Below, in pieces: positions 45,601-58,000 of a stretch of 64,000 bases of DNA. The notes under the pieces are model-generated. The model saw nothing but the letters and a program-made list of their open reading frames with translations. It did not search any database and was not told where the DNA came from. The stretch lies in NCBI RefSeq assembly GCF_040869045.1, contig NC_090319.1, positions 13,658,314-13,722,313 of the forward strand, written 5' to 3'. Each line of letters opens with the position of its first letter. Positions within the stretch are counted from its first letter, which is position 1. The stretch comes from Eurosta solidaginis. Lineage: Eukaryota > Arthropoda > Insecta > Diptera > Tephritidae. A program made the translations under genes and the position numbers.

Positions 45601-48600
45601 GTTCGCAGGACTTTGATACAGAATATATACAATTTAAAATGTAATGTTCCTTTTTATATAACATTCTAGTTATAGCGGCACTATTAGCGCAACTACTAAA
45701 GGATCTAATAATATGAATCCTGGCGCCAGCGGTTGTGAAGTGGCAGTAAGTCAGCGATTTAGTACATTCATAGCTGAGAATTTAGTTATATATACGCAAG
45801 TATTTGTGTACATATTGCCACGTTTTGAACGGTTAGATTTTACTTCATTCAGGAACGTGATAATGTTGCATCGCTTGGTGAAGGTGATTAATTCAAAATA
45901 AACAAAAAATTTGGCAGCCCGTTTTCAACCAATAATGACCACTTTTAAATCTCTAAACTTGTAGGTCTTCAGTCAGCCTAACCTACCTAATATGTTATGT
46001 CAAGCAGAACAGGCGTATATTTGCCAACTTGGCATCGATTCACCGCGAAAACATGCAGTCTATTCCAGGTATTTAACTCCTCTGTCATGCTCTAACGCTT
46101 TGATTTCTTTTACATTTTGCTATGTTTTTCATAGGCACGGTAAAAGTGAATGGGATGGTGTTTATCAAGAAGAAAGTTATACACCATTATTTGGTCCAGC
46201 TGTAAAATGTGAAATAGAACAAGTAATTAAAACAATATGCATATCACGTTTATATGTACTACAAGAAATCGATAATATACGAAATGATGTTGTACAATTG
46301 CGTAAATCACATGGCTTTTTACGGAAAATATTTGCTAGCCTTTTTGAGGATGTTTCACCAGCAGAATTGAAATTGCAAGAAATTGGCAAAATACCAGATA
46401 TACTCGATTTGGCTGTGCGTTCATTATCTATTATGTTTGATGTGAGTTTCTATTATTGGATTAAATCATTGAACACATTTTTTAATGTAGTATTGCTTTT
46501 TGTTTTAAAGGCGCGTCTGCCGGAAATAACATTGGAGCAAGTGCATGATCGCCATAGTCCACCGTTAAACTTTTCTGCTTACGATAGTAGTGATTATTTG
46601 GATATTGCAAAAGTAACACCAATGCAGGTGCGTAAGTGCAACATTAGCTTTGAACGAAATGATTTTGAGTCAGAGTTGATAACGGGAAACCCCAATAGGA
46701 TTTGGAGACGCAAAAAACTAAAACATTATTCTCTAATTTAATTCATCCTCTGTTATATCCATAGTAATTTCATCATAATTTTTTAGTTGGTTTTAAAAAC
46801 CGTAATATGTAGAAAGAATCAATTTTATTTTAGAAAGTGTAAAGTAAACTTTCCCTTTTCAAAAAAAGATTTTGAGTTTCCAAAAACTAGTTGAGTATTA
46901 TTAAATGATCTTCTTTTATTGTGATAGCAGTTCTTTGCCGAATATGATTCCAGGAGATATAGCGAAATAGGTAGACAAAGATATGGAAAGAGTTGGATTT
47001 AAAAAGAGAGAAAGAGGGACAAATTGTGAGAGATAGAGAAATAGTGAGAGAGGCAGACAAGTAGAGAGACAGTGATAAATATCGAGAGAGATAGAAAAAG
47101 TGAGAGCGAAAAAATAGTGGGATAGAGGGATAGAAAAAGTGATAGAGAGAGAAATAGAGTGAGGGAGAGAGAAGTAGTATAAAAGAGTTCTGGGTTCTCG
47201 GTATTAGATAAAGAATGAAAAAAGTGGGTGCTGCGGTAAATGAGGACAAAGCGGAGTACTTGCTGTCATCCAAGAATGAATCGGCGCATTCGCGCCTTGA
47301 CAGCCACGTCACTGTTCACGGATATAAATTCGATACTGTGAAGGATTTCGTTTATTTGGGAGCCAACCTTAACAGCAAAAACAATGTCAGCTTAGAAATC
47401 AAAAGGAGAATAACTCTTGCCAACGAGTGCTACTTTCGTTCCCGATATGGTCGGGCTATTACCTTAATGGTGCTATGGTACCGGAGCGTACCGGATTTGT
47501 ATCCGGCAAAGGACCATCACATCGATGACACTCCCCAAAACCTTCGGGGAGCAACTTTATCGCTACAACAACAACAACAACAACAGTGCTACTTTGACTG
47601 AATAGGCAATAAAGTCCTCTGTCGCCGAACAAAAATCACGCTCTACATGTCGCTCATCATACCTGTCCTGATGTATGGCGCCGATTCATAAAAGGTGTCG
47701 AGAGAAGATGAGACGGCCCTTGGAGTGTTCCAGAGGAAAGTTCTCTGGAAGATTCGTGGTCCTGTCCATGATGCCGACGATGAGTATCGACTGAGGTTTA
47801 ATGATGAGCTATACACAGATATGACGATAGTGCAACGAATTAAAACCCAAAGGCTTCGCTAGCTAGGTCATGTTATGCGAATGGACGAAGACGCTCCGCT
47901 CAGGAAATTATTTTAGTCCACACTGCAGTTTGAAAGCAGGGGAAGACGGAGACCTCCACTGAATTGAGAGAGGCAGGTGGAGGAAGACTTCATCTCCTTC
48001 GGTGCTCCAAAATGCCGTCAGTTATCGCGAAACAGGGATAGCTCCCTAAATCGCTTAGTCGGTTAAGCCCAATTAATGATGATGATGATGAGAGAGAAAT
48101 TGTAGGAGATATAGTGTGAGCGAAGCCGAGATAGAGAATATAGCGAGGGAGCAACCGAGAGAGAAAGAGGGGGAAGGAATGTAATTATATATTTATTGCA
48201 GTGATATTTACTTACCATTTTAAAATCTATGATTTCAGATGCAAAGTAATTTAGTGAATGTATCGGCTACTGTAGATCCTGCCACATTACCTATACAGGA
48301 TTACGAAGTGAAATTTTTAGTGCGATTTTTGCATAAGGCGTCCTGTCGTTTTAATGAAATGGTAGACCTTTACTCCCATAAAAGTAATACAGTGTTATAA
48401 AACAAAATAAATCTCAATTTTTAGTTCGTTGACGAAATTGAAACGTTATGGTGTCGCTCAGACTTTTTGGGAAAATTAGTGCGACAATTATTATACCCAC
48501 CGATGACGCAACAGTGGTTTGACAAATCAAGGGGTATGTTGTACAAGCAAATAAATATTTTTTTTTAATTCAAGTTTCATAATCATTGTTTATATATATT

Positions 48601-48865
48601 ACAACTATAACAATTATAACTTAAATAAATTATTCACTTATAAAGACTTGTACATATTAATATATTTTAAGGTGTCAGTGAATTATGTGAGGAACGTCTA
48701 CCCGCCCGTATATGCTTACGTCCATTAGCATCATATAAAGTGCTTGGACTCATCACATTATCCATGCTACTAGGATATTCTTTGTGGCATGCGCCTATCT
48801 ACGGACTATTTATATTTATACTACTTTTTTCTATTTATATAACTATACTAGCTGTATGTGCGTAA
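42676..48865 (+). CDS. SMPD4: Sphingomyelin phosphodiesterase 4 (neutral sphingomyelinase 3) homologue
   Basis: Membrane protein of the ER/nuclear envelope. The family is credited with neutral sphingomyelinase activity, though its catalytic mechanism is debated. The eleven exons are 42676-42702, 42792-43091, 43145-43687, 44672-44937, 45670-45883, 45965-46068, 46135-46441, 46511-46627, 48239-48361, 48425-48533 and 48672-48865. All have AG/GT borders and sum to 2304 nt, 767 aa. Conserved blocks: ELQDIFPAIIQSVFG, LHEFFSPVGPMLRLCYRL, FKFDF-type EAIKFDFNLDLLP, LNAFDYYMLHFV, TEYLCTFLPG-type, SVLHFFVDTWL, QPWRYMFD, YEVKFLVRFLHKASCRFNE, ETLWCRSDFL. The last ~50 residues include one or two hydrophobic helices (LGLITLSMLLGYSLW; YGLFIFILLFSIYITIL), matching the family's C-terminal membrane anchor. 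The ~1.6-kb intron after 46627 contains retroelement debris. It is convergent with shadow. Confidence 0.93.
43688..44671. other. SMPD4 intron with a 15-bp inverted repeat pair
   Basis: Holds a perfect inverted pair ATCCCTGCTAGACAG (44071-44085) and its complement (44315-44329). They enclose about 230 bp and may be the ends of a small MITE; no flanking duplication was found. No gene is supported. Confidence 0.5.
44938..45669. other. SMPD4 intron, nothing recognised
   Basis: An intron of 732 bp, AT-rich, with no repeat matching others in the window and no credible ORF. Confidence 0.55.
46960..47190. repeat. Purine-rich (GAGA)n-like simple repeat in SMPD4 intron
   Basis: Imperfect 'gagagagat(a)gaga' tracts with 'aaa(t/g)ag' interruptions over roughly 200 bp. 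They continue in reduced form at 48090-48175, on the other side of the retroelement fragment. It looks as if the fragment inserted into, or adjoins, one simple-repeat tract. Confidence 0.75.
47215..48085 (+). mobile_element. 3' fragment of a non-LTR retrotransposon (RT C-terminus)
   Basis: The + strand encodes VGAAVNEDKAEYLLSS, LDSHVTVHGYKFDTVKDFVY and LGANLNSKNNVSLEIKRRIT. After the SINE-like insertion (47437-47585) it continues with degraded 'TLYMSLIIPVLMYGADS', 'KVLWKIRGPVHDADDEYRL' and 'RLGHVMRMDEDAP'. It ends in a (ATG)n-type tail near 48076. This is the thumb/connection part of a non-LTR RT. It is 5'-truncated with stops, and the clade is not determined. Confidence 0.8.
47437..47585 (+). 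mobile_element. SINE-like element, copy 5 (inside the RT fragment)
   Basis: A 149-bp, 5'-truncated copy in + orientation ending in (CAA)n. It is flanked by the exact 10-bp duplication GTGCTACTTT (47427-47436 and 47586-47595). The duplication lies in the RT fragment's codons for 'CYF', which confirms that this copy is younger than the fragment. Confidence 0.88.
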
Positions 48866-49092
48866 TTTTATGATGTATACATAATTATATAGATATATAA
48901 TTATTATTGTCCTTATTCTCTTTTTTTTTTAAATGTATTTGAAATTTCTTAGCATATATATATATGTATGTACGTGTGTCTGTTTAAAATCTAAAAATTG
49001 AGTGCAAAGATTATTATTTATATATAAATAATATATATGGTATGTTTATAAATCTGAGTGTGTGTATGAATTATATATTAACTTATTTAAAG

Positions 49093-52000
49093 CTATGCGA
49101 TGTCACGAAGTTTTATAGCCAATCTTAATGGCTGATCGGGTACTGTTACCAGTCGCAGCTTGCAGTCTATTGGTGTAGTATTGTTGCATTGCAATTCAAA
49201 CGAGCTTATAACCTGCAAATTATAGAAAGAGGGATGATGAGATATTTATCTATATATTTACACGTATATTTATGCATTTTTGACATACCGTCGCCAGCAA
49301 GGAATGCATTTGCTTCATAGCCATACGGCGTCCAATACATGAACGATTGCCAATGGCAAACGGCATAGAACCATGCGCTTGTAGTACACCTTGTAAGTCA
49401 CCTGTTTGCTCATTGCGTTGCCACCGTTCAGGTTTAGCCACCTCTGGATCTGGAAAATGTTTAGGCTCACGGCCGGCAGTGTATAGCGATAAAATCACCA
49501 AACTCTGAAAGATGCAATATGTAAAATATAGTGGGAAAGAAGGCAACTGAATATAATTGCAAGGTGAATACTTGGAATTATTTAAAAAATACCACCAATT
49601 AAATTACTTATTTTTTAACTTTCTTTGCAATCTAGACAAACAGTAATAAGGCATCAATTAGTTTGGATGGATTTTCGTATACATACTTGCTTATAAGCAA
49701 CACAATTTAAACTCAAATAAATATTCTACTAATAAGCAATTAATATTGTGACGAATATTAGCAACACTAAGGCATACTATCATCTCTAAGCCGATACTAA
49801 GCAGTCACTTGCATCTACATAAACAAATCAATCATTATGTCTACACATATGTACATACAAGAAGCGGAGAGATATGCACAAACACATGCATATATCTGAG
49901 ATACTCACAAAACTATGCAATCATCGGAGGAAGTATCACTCACATATACACGCGCATATGAGAAGCTATAAACATGCATCTGTAGTTTATAGCTGGTGAA
50001 TTTATAGCTGGTAAACAAGTAGTAAATTCTAGAAGAAGAAACGCCTAGAAGTATGCGAAAGACACAGCAGAGAGTATAAAAGGAGCAAAAGCTGAGTAAG
50101 CAAAGCCAGTTTGATTTAAGCACGCTATCAGTTGCGAAGTATAAATGTTATTAGAAGTATTTTCAAAGTAGTCTTATAAAGACCATTTTGAATTATTGAA
50201 TATTGGAGTTATTTATTCAACAGTTTAGCGATACGAACGTTAGTAGAAGGTTGCAAAGAAGCGGAGTTCCCTGAAATTCGTTACAATATTTTAGATACCA
50301 CGATAATTTTTTAAATTTTTACTAAAAATAATTAAAAGCTTGAAATTATTAACGAAAAATTTTAATTATGCAGCAAGCAAGTCTTGTAACAATTATATAT
50401 ATTTATAGAAAACATTATAATCATCGCGCAGGAATAAATCAAAAAATGAAGTCTACTTTTTTCTTTATATAAATTTTCATACATACATTTCTCTCAATAT
50501 CGTAGCCGCCAAGATTCGCTTCGGTAGCTAAGTAACGGCCTATGAATGGTGCAATTGGATATAGACGCATTGTTTCCCTAATAAGACCATGTACCAGCAT
50601 ATTGCCACGACCATCATTCGCAGCCATTTCTGTAGCCAAACACTGTTGCATTTTCTGATTTTGGGTAAGTAAATAAAAAGCCCATTCTGTAGTGTATGCT
50701 GTCTGTAGAAATAGAAGAGGTTGAAAGAAATTAGTATATGAATCCTAAGATAACACAGGCCGACAAAATTTAACAAATTTTCAGACCCAGAAACCAGACT
50801 ATATAATTCCGAAGGTTTATAATGCGCTGAATCCAAATCTGGCCTCAGAATTGCTCTATCAGCTGTCAGATAACATAGACATCAGGGCTGGGACTATCCG
50901 CATATTCGAATATCGGGATATCCGTACGGATATCCGTTGACACTGATCAAATCCGGACGGCATGGATATCCGGTTAATATTCGTTTGTGAAACTATCCGG
51001 ATATCCGGATTTATGAAGATCCGGTTAATAACCGTATTTTTGGATATCCAGTGAAAGCCACAACTTGATGTACCATATATGTTTATTTTACATTAATAAC
51101 AATAAATTCGTGGGGCATTTACATCAATTAACAGCGTTTTTTCACAATATAAACAAATGGACCTGTTTTTATTTTCACTTGTTTGTAAAATTGTAGCTTT
51201 TTAATTTTTGACTTTAATTTAATAATCTACAAACCATGGCGGAACGATACAAGGTGGCAGCATGGTTACATACCTACAAACATATATACAAATTCTATGT
51301 ATTTTGTTTTTATAAGTTCGATGGACAAATGTTAAAATAGTACTGCGCCGGAAGTTGATGTATCAAATCAAATAAAAAAGTTTATAATCAGCTGTCCCAT
51401 GCTGCCACCTTGTATCGTTCCGCCATGCTACAAACATATTTTGTGAATAATTTCTCGATGTTTGCTTCGTTCAATTCTGATATGGAGATATGGAGATATT
51501 CAACTTTTATATTCCAGTATCCGGACATACGGATATCCGGATTTTCCGTTTATGAATCCGGATATCCGGTAGGTAGGTAGGTTGAACTGGCCGGTCCATG
51601 AGGACCTCACATAGACTGATTGAGTCCGTAGTGTTACCAGAAGTTTGTTTTAACGACCAAACTGAAAAACCCTATCAAAAACCAGGACCTATGTTATAAA
51701 ATAACTCCGTCCTCTTGGCAAATACTAGAAGCTTCCTAGGACTTAAGCCACTTGCTGCTTCTAGATCTGACAGCTGTATCACTCCTAATAGCTGGAGTCT
51801 TAGCCTGGCAAGTGCAGGGCACGAGCACAGAACGTGCTCGATCGTTTCCTCCTCCAACCCGCACTTCCTACACCTGCTATCACTGACCAAGCCTAATTTA
51901 AAGGCATGTGACGCCAGAAGGCAGTGTCCAGTCAGAATACCCGTCATGAGTCTACAGTCCTCTCTTTTTAATGATAGAAGCAACTGTGTTAGTCTAAGGT

Positions 52001-55000
52001 TGTAAGACCTACACATAATCTTCGACACTTTACAGCCCCGCGCTTGAATCCACGCCTTTTCTGCTTGGTCGATCATGTGCACCTCTCGCCTTCGCTTAAT
52101 CTCGCCCAATCTAATTGGGACGTCTACGGAGCAAGCTTCAAGGGATGCGCCCTTTTTAGCTAATTCGTCCGCTTTTTCATTCCCATCTATTCCCATATGC
52201 CCTGGGACCCAATATAGATGTATGCTTCTCCCTGTCCCGACTCTCTCCAGAGACTGCTTACACTCTAACACGCATTTAGATGCTGTGCTATGCGATATTA
52301 TTGCCTTAATTGCTGCTTGACTGTCAATATAAAAGTTAACACGGTTGCAGCTTAAGCTATTCTCTTCCAGGGTTTCTACTGCTTTGGTTACGGCTAATAT
52401 TTCCGCTTGGAAAACGCTACAGTAATCCGGCAGCCTGTAGGATCTGCTTAATTCCGGATCAGCGCAGTATACCGCAGACCCTACTCCTTCCACTATTTTG
52501 GAACCATCGGTGTACACATGTATCGCCTCGTCCGCCATTTGCGCACCCTTGCGCCAACCGTCCACCTCTATTGTGGCCTTAAGATCTCCCTCAAAGTGCA
52601 GGTAGGGAATCATGTAGTCTGTTCGTCTTGTGACTGAGGACGCTATACTACTATGGCCATATGGTCGCCGCTCAAGCTGCCCCTAAGCATCGAGCCTGGT
52701 TGCGGTCGTTAACGCTTTGTTCTTTGCTACCAGGTCTACAGGTGGAATGTGCAGAATGGCATACAGTGCAGCCGTCGGGGTTGTTTTCAGGGCTCCCGTA
52801 ATGCAAAGCATCGATAGTCTGCATACCCCCTCTAATTTTTTGAGGTATGTTGTTTTTTGTGTGGCTTTCCACCAAACAAGAACTCCATAGTATAAAATAG
52901 GGCTTACAATCGCTGTAAAAACCCAATGAGAAAGAGAGGGCGATAGGCCCCACGTACACCCCAGCATTCTTTTACATGCATAGAGTGCCGTTGAGGCCTT
53001 CTTGACCCTCTCCTCCACGTTGAGCTTCCATGACAGCTTACTGTCTAGGATGATTCCTAGATATTTTGTGCAAGGTTTCTCCTGTAAGGTCACCGCTCCT
53101 AACTTAGGCCTGGTCCAATTTGGGACCTTGTACCTCTTTGTAAACAAGACCATATCCGTCTTCTCCGCATTGACTTTCAGCCCGACATTAGATGCCCAGG
53201 TATGAATATCCCGAAGCGCCCGATCCATCAAAGAACTAATCGTTGGAAGGCATTTTCCACTTATGACAACTGCAACGTCATCTGCGTAAGCCGTAAGTTT
53301 TACGGGTCCCTCATCGAATTGCCTGAGCAGTTGGTTGATGACCAGTGTCCACAGCAGAGGTGATAGCACCCCTCCCTGCGGCGTGCCCCTGTCCACTGAT
53401 TTCGTAGCCTCGTACAATCCCCATTGTGATGTAATCTTCCTGCAATTTAACATGCAGCCGATCCATCTGATTAAGGCAGGATGTACTTTAATGTAATTAA
53501 GACCATCCATAATCGCCCATTTTGCAACATTACTGAAAGCCCCGGCAATGTCCAAGAAGACTCCTAGAGCATACTCCTTATATTCCAGGGATTTCTCTAT
53601 GCTTATTACCACCCTATGCAATGCGGTGTCTACCGACTTGCCTTTGGTGTACGCATGCTGTGTTGTGGAGAGCAGCTTTTCATCCACGTTGGACTTTATG
53701 TACACATCTATCAGCCTCTCAAAGGTTTTGAGCAGAAATGATGTTAAGCTAATGGGTCTATAGTCTTTGGGATACACGTGACCGATCTTCCCCGCCTTTG
53801 GTAGAAAAGCTACACGAGCAGTTCTCCAAGAGTGCGGTACATGATTCAGTCTTATGCACCCATCGAATATTATTTGAAGCCATTCCACGACCGCCCTACT
53901 TGAGACTTGTAGCATGGCCGGGAATATACCATCTGGGCCCGGCGATTTAAACTTAGAAAACGTCTTCACTGCCCACTCGATCTTGGTATCGGTCACCAAG
54001 CCTGGCACCACTAGCTCCGTGATCGAAGTGTGAGTGATGTCTGCTGGTTCTTCTAAACCGTCTCCCGATGGGAAATATGTATCGAGAAGCACCTCAAGGG
54101 ATTCCTCACTATCACGTGACCATTCCCCGTTCTCTTTCTTTATTAGTCCCTGGACTATGTTTCCCTTTGCTAGGACTTTTTTCAACCGTGCTGTTTCACT
54201 GGAGCACTCTATGTCCGTACAGAAACTTTTCCATGAGTTTCTCTTCGCCCTGGTAATTTCACGCTTGTAGATCCTCAGTAGATCCCTGTACTCGTCCCGA
54301 CACGCTTCGCTTTCCGCGGTCTTTGCGAGTTTAAACATTTCTTTTACCTGTCTTCTTAGAAGACTCAGCTCATTGCTCCACCATGGCGGCTTTGCTTTTC
54401 CTCTGAATCTTCTTAGAGGGCAAGCTTTGTTATACGCAGTCATAAGCGTCCTTGTTAGGAATTCATTCGACTCCTCCAGTTCCTCTACATTTCGTTTCTA
54501 CATGTTTCTGGAATTTAGTCCAATTCGTTGCCCTAGGGTTTCTAAAGGTTCCTCCCTTCTCTACCCTCTTTAGTGGGATGCTGAAGCTTATATACGCATG
54601 GTCGGAGAAGGATGGTCTATCGAGAACCATCCAATCATACCTTGATATATCACGCTCGGAGCTCAATGTAATATCCAGAACATTGCTGGATGTTGGACCA
54701 ATGTATGTAGGAACATTTCCCCTGTTGGCTATCTGCAAATTGGTTTGCAGGATGTAACAAAATAGAGATTCGCCTCTCTCGTTCGTATCTGCTCCTCCCC
54801 ACGCATTGTGGTGCGCATTTGAATCTGCGCCTATGACCAACCGCCCTTTGCGCCCTTCCTCCTGTACTAGCCTTTTGCACTCCATCGGTGGAACCTCCGC
54901 AGCATGGGCCATGTAGCAGGACGCCAGGATAAATGCCTGCTTATTCTTTTGCTCAACGGCCACCGCTACGAGATCCTCGGTGGTGTAATTAGGCAGCATA

Positions 55001-58000
55001 TATGAATGCAGCTGTTTCCTTACCATTACTACAGCTCGCACCCGTCCTTCCGTTTGTGCGTAGTAAACGCCAAACCCGCGCGCGCTAAGTCCAGAAACCT
55101 TTCCTCCCGATGAGAGCCACGGCTCCTGGATCAGCGCCACGTCAAACGAACCCTCCTCAAGGGTTAGGAGGAGTTCGCTCGACGCCACTTTACTGTGTTG
55201 GAGGTTTATCTGTAGGACTCGCAGCACCATTGGGCTGTTTGTCCCCCTCCAGCACCTTCGTCTTGACGTCGTCGTCCTCCTCTCGCCCTTTTGGTTTAGA
55301 GTATTCGAGGCGCCCTTCAGCCCCTCGTGAATGTTGTGCCGTGTGTTCCTCTGTGCGAGTCACAGCACCATTTAGCGTTTGGTCCTCTTCTAGCACGTTC
55401 GTGGTGACGTCGGGGACCTCCACCTGTCTTTTTCCCTTAGGCTTCTGAGGTCCTTTTCGACTTCGCCCACTTCCAGCGTGTTAGGATTTTTATCCTCGGG
55501 ACTTCTTTTCCTGAGTCGCATGTAAATTTTGCCAGTGCAAAAGGACATTTTGCCAAGCTGCGTGTACAAAATATCCTCCGCCTGCTTGTTTATTTGGAAG
55601 ATGTAGAACTGACCATCCTCGCTAGGCCGAGATACAGTAAGTACCTTCCAATCCTGTGTCGGTATGTTCGGATTCTGATTCTGCAGAAGTCGCAGTGTAT
55701 CCTCCGACTTCATCACGCATGGTATCCATACCTTAACTTTTGGTACCGTGGGGATTTGCGCTTTATCCACCACCTCAAACCGCGCGTTCGTGCCTTGCCT
55801 TTGGAGGTTTGGAACGACTTCCTCCAGCCACCGCAAGCTCGCGATGTTGTCGCACGCTATCATCTTCACACCATTATACCATCCCCCCGAATCAAAGGTT
55901 GGAAGGGGCTTACTTGGTTGTTCCCGCATCATCTTAAGCATTAAGCTAATAAGCTCCCTTTCCACAGATCTCCACCTTTCAGTAGTCATTTGTCCGAACG
56001 GACTGCTACGATCAACCAGCGCCACAGTCAGTGACTGCTTTGCCACATCACTCATCTTCTCGGGAAAAGCAGGAGTCTTAGTGTTATCTCCCTTTGGAAC
56101 CTCCGAGAACACCGGAGTCTTCGCGTTAACTCCCTTTAGCGCCTCCGAGAAAGCCGGAGTCTTAGCGTTATCTCCCTTTGGCTTATCTCCTACTTCTTAG
56201 TTGGAACTTCCCTCTGACTGGCAGCTTTCGAGGTAGTTGCTACCTCGCTATTGGAACCCATCTGTCTTACAGCTTTGGGCCTACTTGTCTTGTCTATGCG
56301 ACTGCCCTGCCTCGCGGCTCTAGGACTGGGTCCTTTCTGCGTCTTGAAAGCAGGCTTGTCGCCTTCTGCCGAACGTTGCCTCTTCATTCTGCCATTCGAC
56401 GCTTCTTCCTCCTCGTACCGGTTGCAGAACCGAGGGTTTCTCGCAGCAAACCTTTTGAACTGCCTTCGACCTACTTCTACCGCTTCATGGGCCCATTCCA
56501 AGCGCTCGATCTCCACTTCTGTTGGGTCGACCACTGCTCCCAAGCGTTGTACAATTCTTAGTGCTGCACGGTACTGCGAGAGAGCTCTTTTACTTCCTCT
56601 GCTCCGTACCCTTCTCCACTCTTCTACTCCGTTTTCATTTGTGTGCTTCTCCAACACGGAGTTCATTGAATCAGCATTACTCTCGCTCCCCGAGTCCGAC
56701 GCATCGCTTAATTCGTATTTGTCGTCCCTGGATTGCGACTCAGTCCTCCTCTTTACATCCTCCTTATTACGTTCAGGTAATGAGTTGTTCATCTTGGTCG
56801 TACGACCACCTGCCCGACAAGGCGGGCTCAGCGGTCCAGTATTATATACGGGGAAAGAACCGTCCGCCACAGCAGCGCCCCTTACTGCGGTAAGGCCATA
56901 AATACTTCCCGAGATGGCCCGGTATCGGGAAGGCTCCGTTCGAATACAGCCGAATTTATCCCCTGGCTGCAAATCGTCCAATAGGCACGGTCCGCATAAC
57001 ACCCTGGATTAGGGGTTGGCAGTTCTTGGTCACCGACATCCCGCCGCCCTCCTATGAGGCGAAACGGCGTAGATGTCAGTCCTAAACAGCTCCGCCTCAT
57101 AGTCGGGCGCTATGGAGTTCGGCTAAGCCCTCACACCAACGACAAGGTGCCTACCCTAGTGAGGGCCGGATATCCGGATAGCCGGTATTTTTAGTTACCT
57201 ATCCGGTTATTCGAATATCCGGTTTATCCGGATAGTTTAAAAATCCGGATGCAGTTCACAGCCCTGATAGACATCTCAATCGATTATCAGATGTAGGAAA
57301 ATTTAGAAACATGAAAATTTCAAAATGCGATATCTCGGCGCAAAAGAAAAAAAATGATATTTGAGCAAACTCAACGCCATTTGAAAGAAGAAGACTTGTA
57401 TTTAAAGATGCCATCCTTTAATTTTACTGAAAGAAAACATCTGCAAGGCTACATAACCTCAAATATGGGCAGAAACGGTGTTTTTTGCACTTTTAGGTTA
57501 GGATATCTCGAAAACCAGAGCTGATGGAGCAATTCTGAGGCCAGATTTGGATTCAACGCATCATTAACCTTCGGAAATATATAGTCTCGTTTCTGGGTCT
57601 GAAATGCTGTCGGCCTGTGTAATTATATGAAGGGCAGGGTTATTCCAGAATCACACCTACCCAAAAATGCTCTTGGTTTTTTGTTTTGTTTAATAAAAAT
57701 AAAAATTTTACTAACCGTATCCCCAGCTGCAATTACCAAATCTACAAATATACGTTTGATTGTGTCCAATGGCATACCGGCTAACACAAGTTTCAGATAG
57801 AGCGCATCACCACCACAATCATGACAATCGATGCCATTTTTAATGCACGTACTTTTCGTTGAAGATGGCGGCAACTCGACAAACTGTTCAATTAAAACAT
57901 TGCCTTGATTCAATACCGCCGCCACACTCGCTTCAAAATCACGCCAAATACGCAAATTTAAACGTTTAGCCAATTGTGGTGGAAAGGTCATTAGTGTAGA

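Larger units (their letters stand above)
51570..57165 (-). mobile_element. LOA-like non-LTR retrotransposon, copy 2 (near complete)
   Basis: 5596 bp. The 5' end is at 57165 (same CCCTCACTAGGG-type start as copy 1). The 3' end is in a short ACCT repeat at 51570-51582. It is flanked by the 12-bp duplication CCGGATATCCGG (51558-51569 and 57166-57177), which also forms part of the host MITE's palindromes. It contains ORF1 and ORF2 with a few frame breaks. By eye it is roughly 95% like copy 1 in shared parts and more complete. Orientation is the same as the shadow gene. Confidence 0.92.
50883..57266. mobile_element. hAT MITE rich in 'ggatatccg' words, split by a LOA-like element
   Basis: Termini CAGGGCTG (50883) and CAGCCCTG (57266), flanked by the exact 8-bp duplication ATAGACAT (50875-50882 and 57267-57274). 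The interior near both ends is packed with 'ccggatatccgg'-type palindromes. Its own length without the LOA-like insertion is about 776 bp. No transposase ORF. Confidence 0.88.
50754..57619. mobile_element. MITE with ~108-bp TIRs and TAA duplication, host of a nest
   Basis: The arms 50754-50863 and 57512-57619 are inverted copies sharing 'cacaggccgac', 'tttcagacccagaaac', 'gactatata', 'ttccgaaggtt', and 'atccaaatctggcctcagaa'. They are flanked by TAA (50751-50753 and 57620-57622), a 3-bp duplication that would suit a PIF/Harbinger-type element. Without the inserted hAT MITE its own length is about 470 bp. The element occupies nearly all of this shadow intron. Confidence 0.78.

Noticed and set aside
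46628..46741. Continuation of the SMPD4 exon beyond 46627 to a stop at 46741
   Set aside because: A GTGCGT donor after codon CAG, joined to the acceptor at 48238, restores the family sequence (YEVKFLVRFLHK) and an exact multiple of three. The extension is unlike SMPD4.
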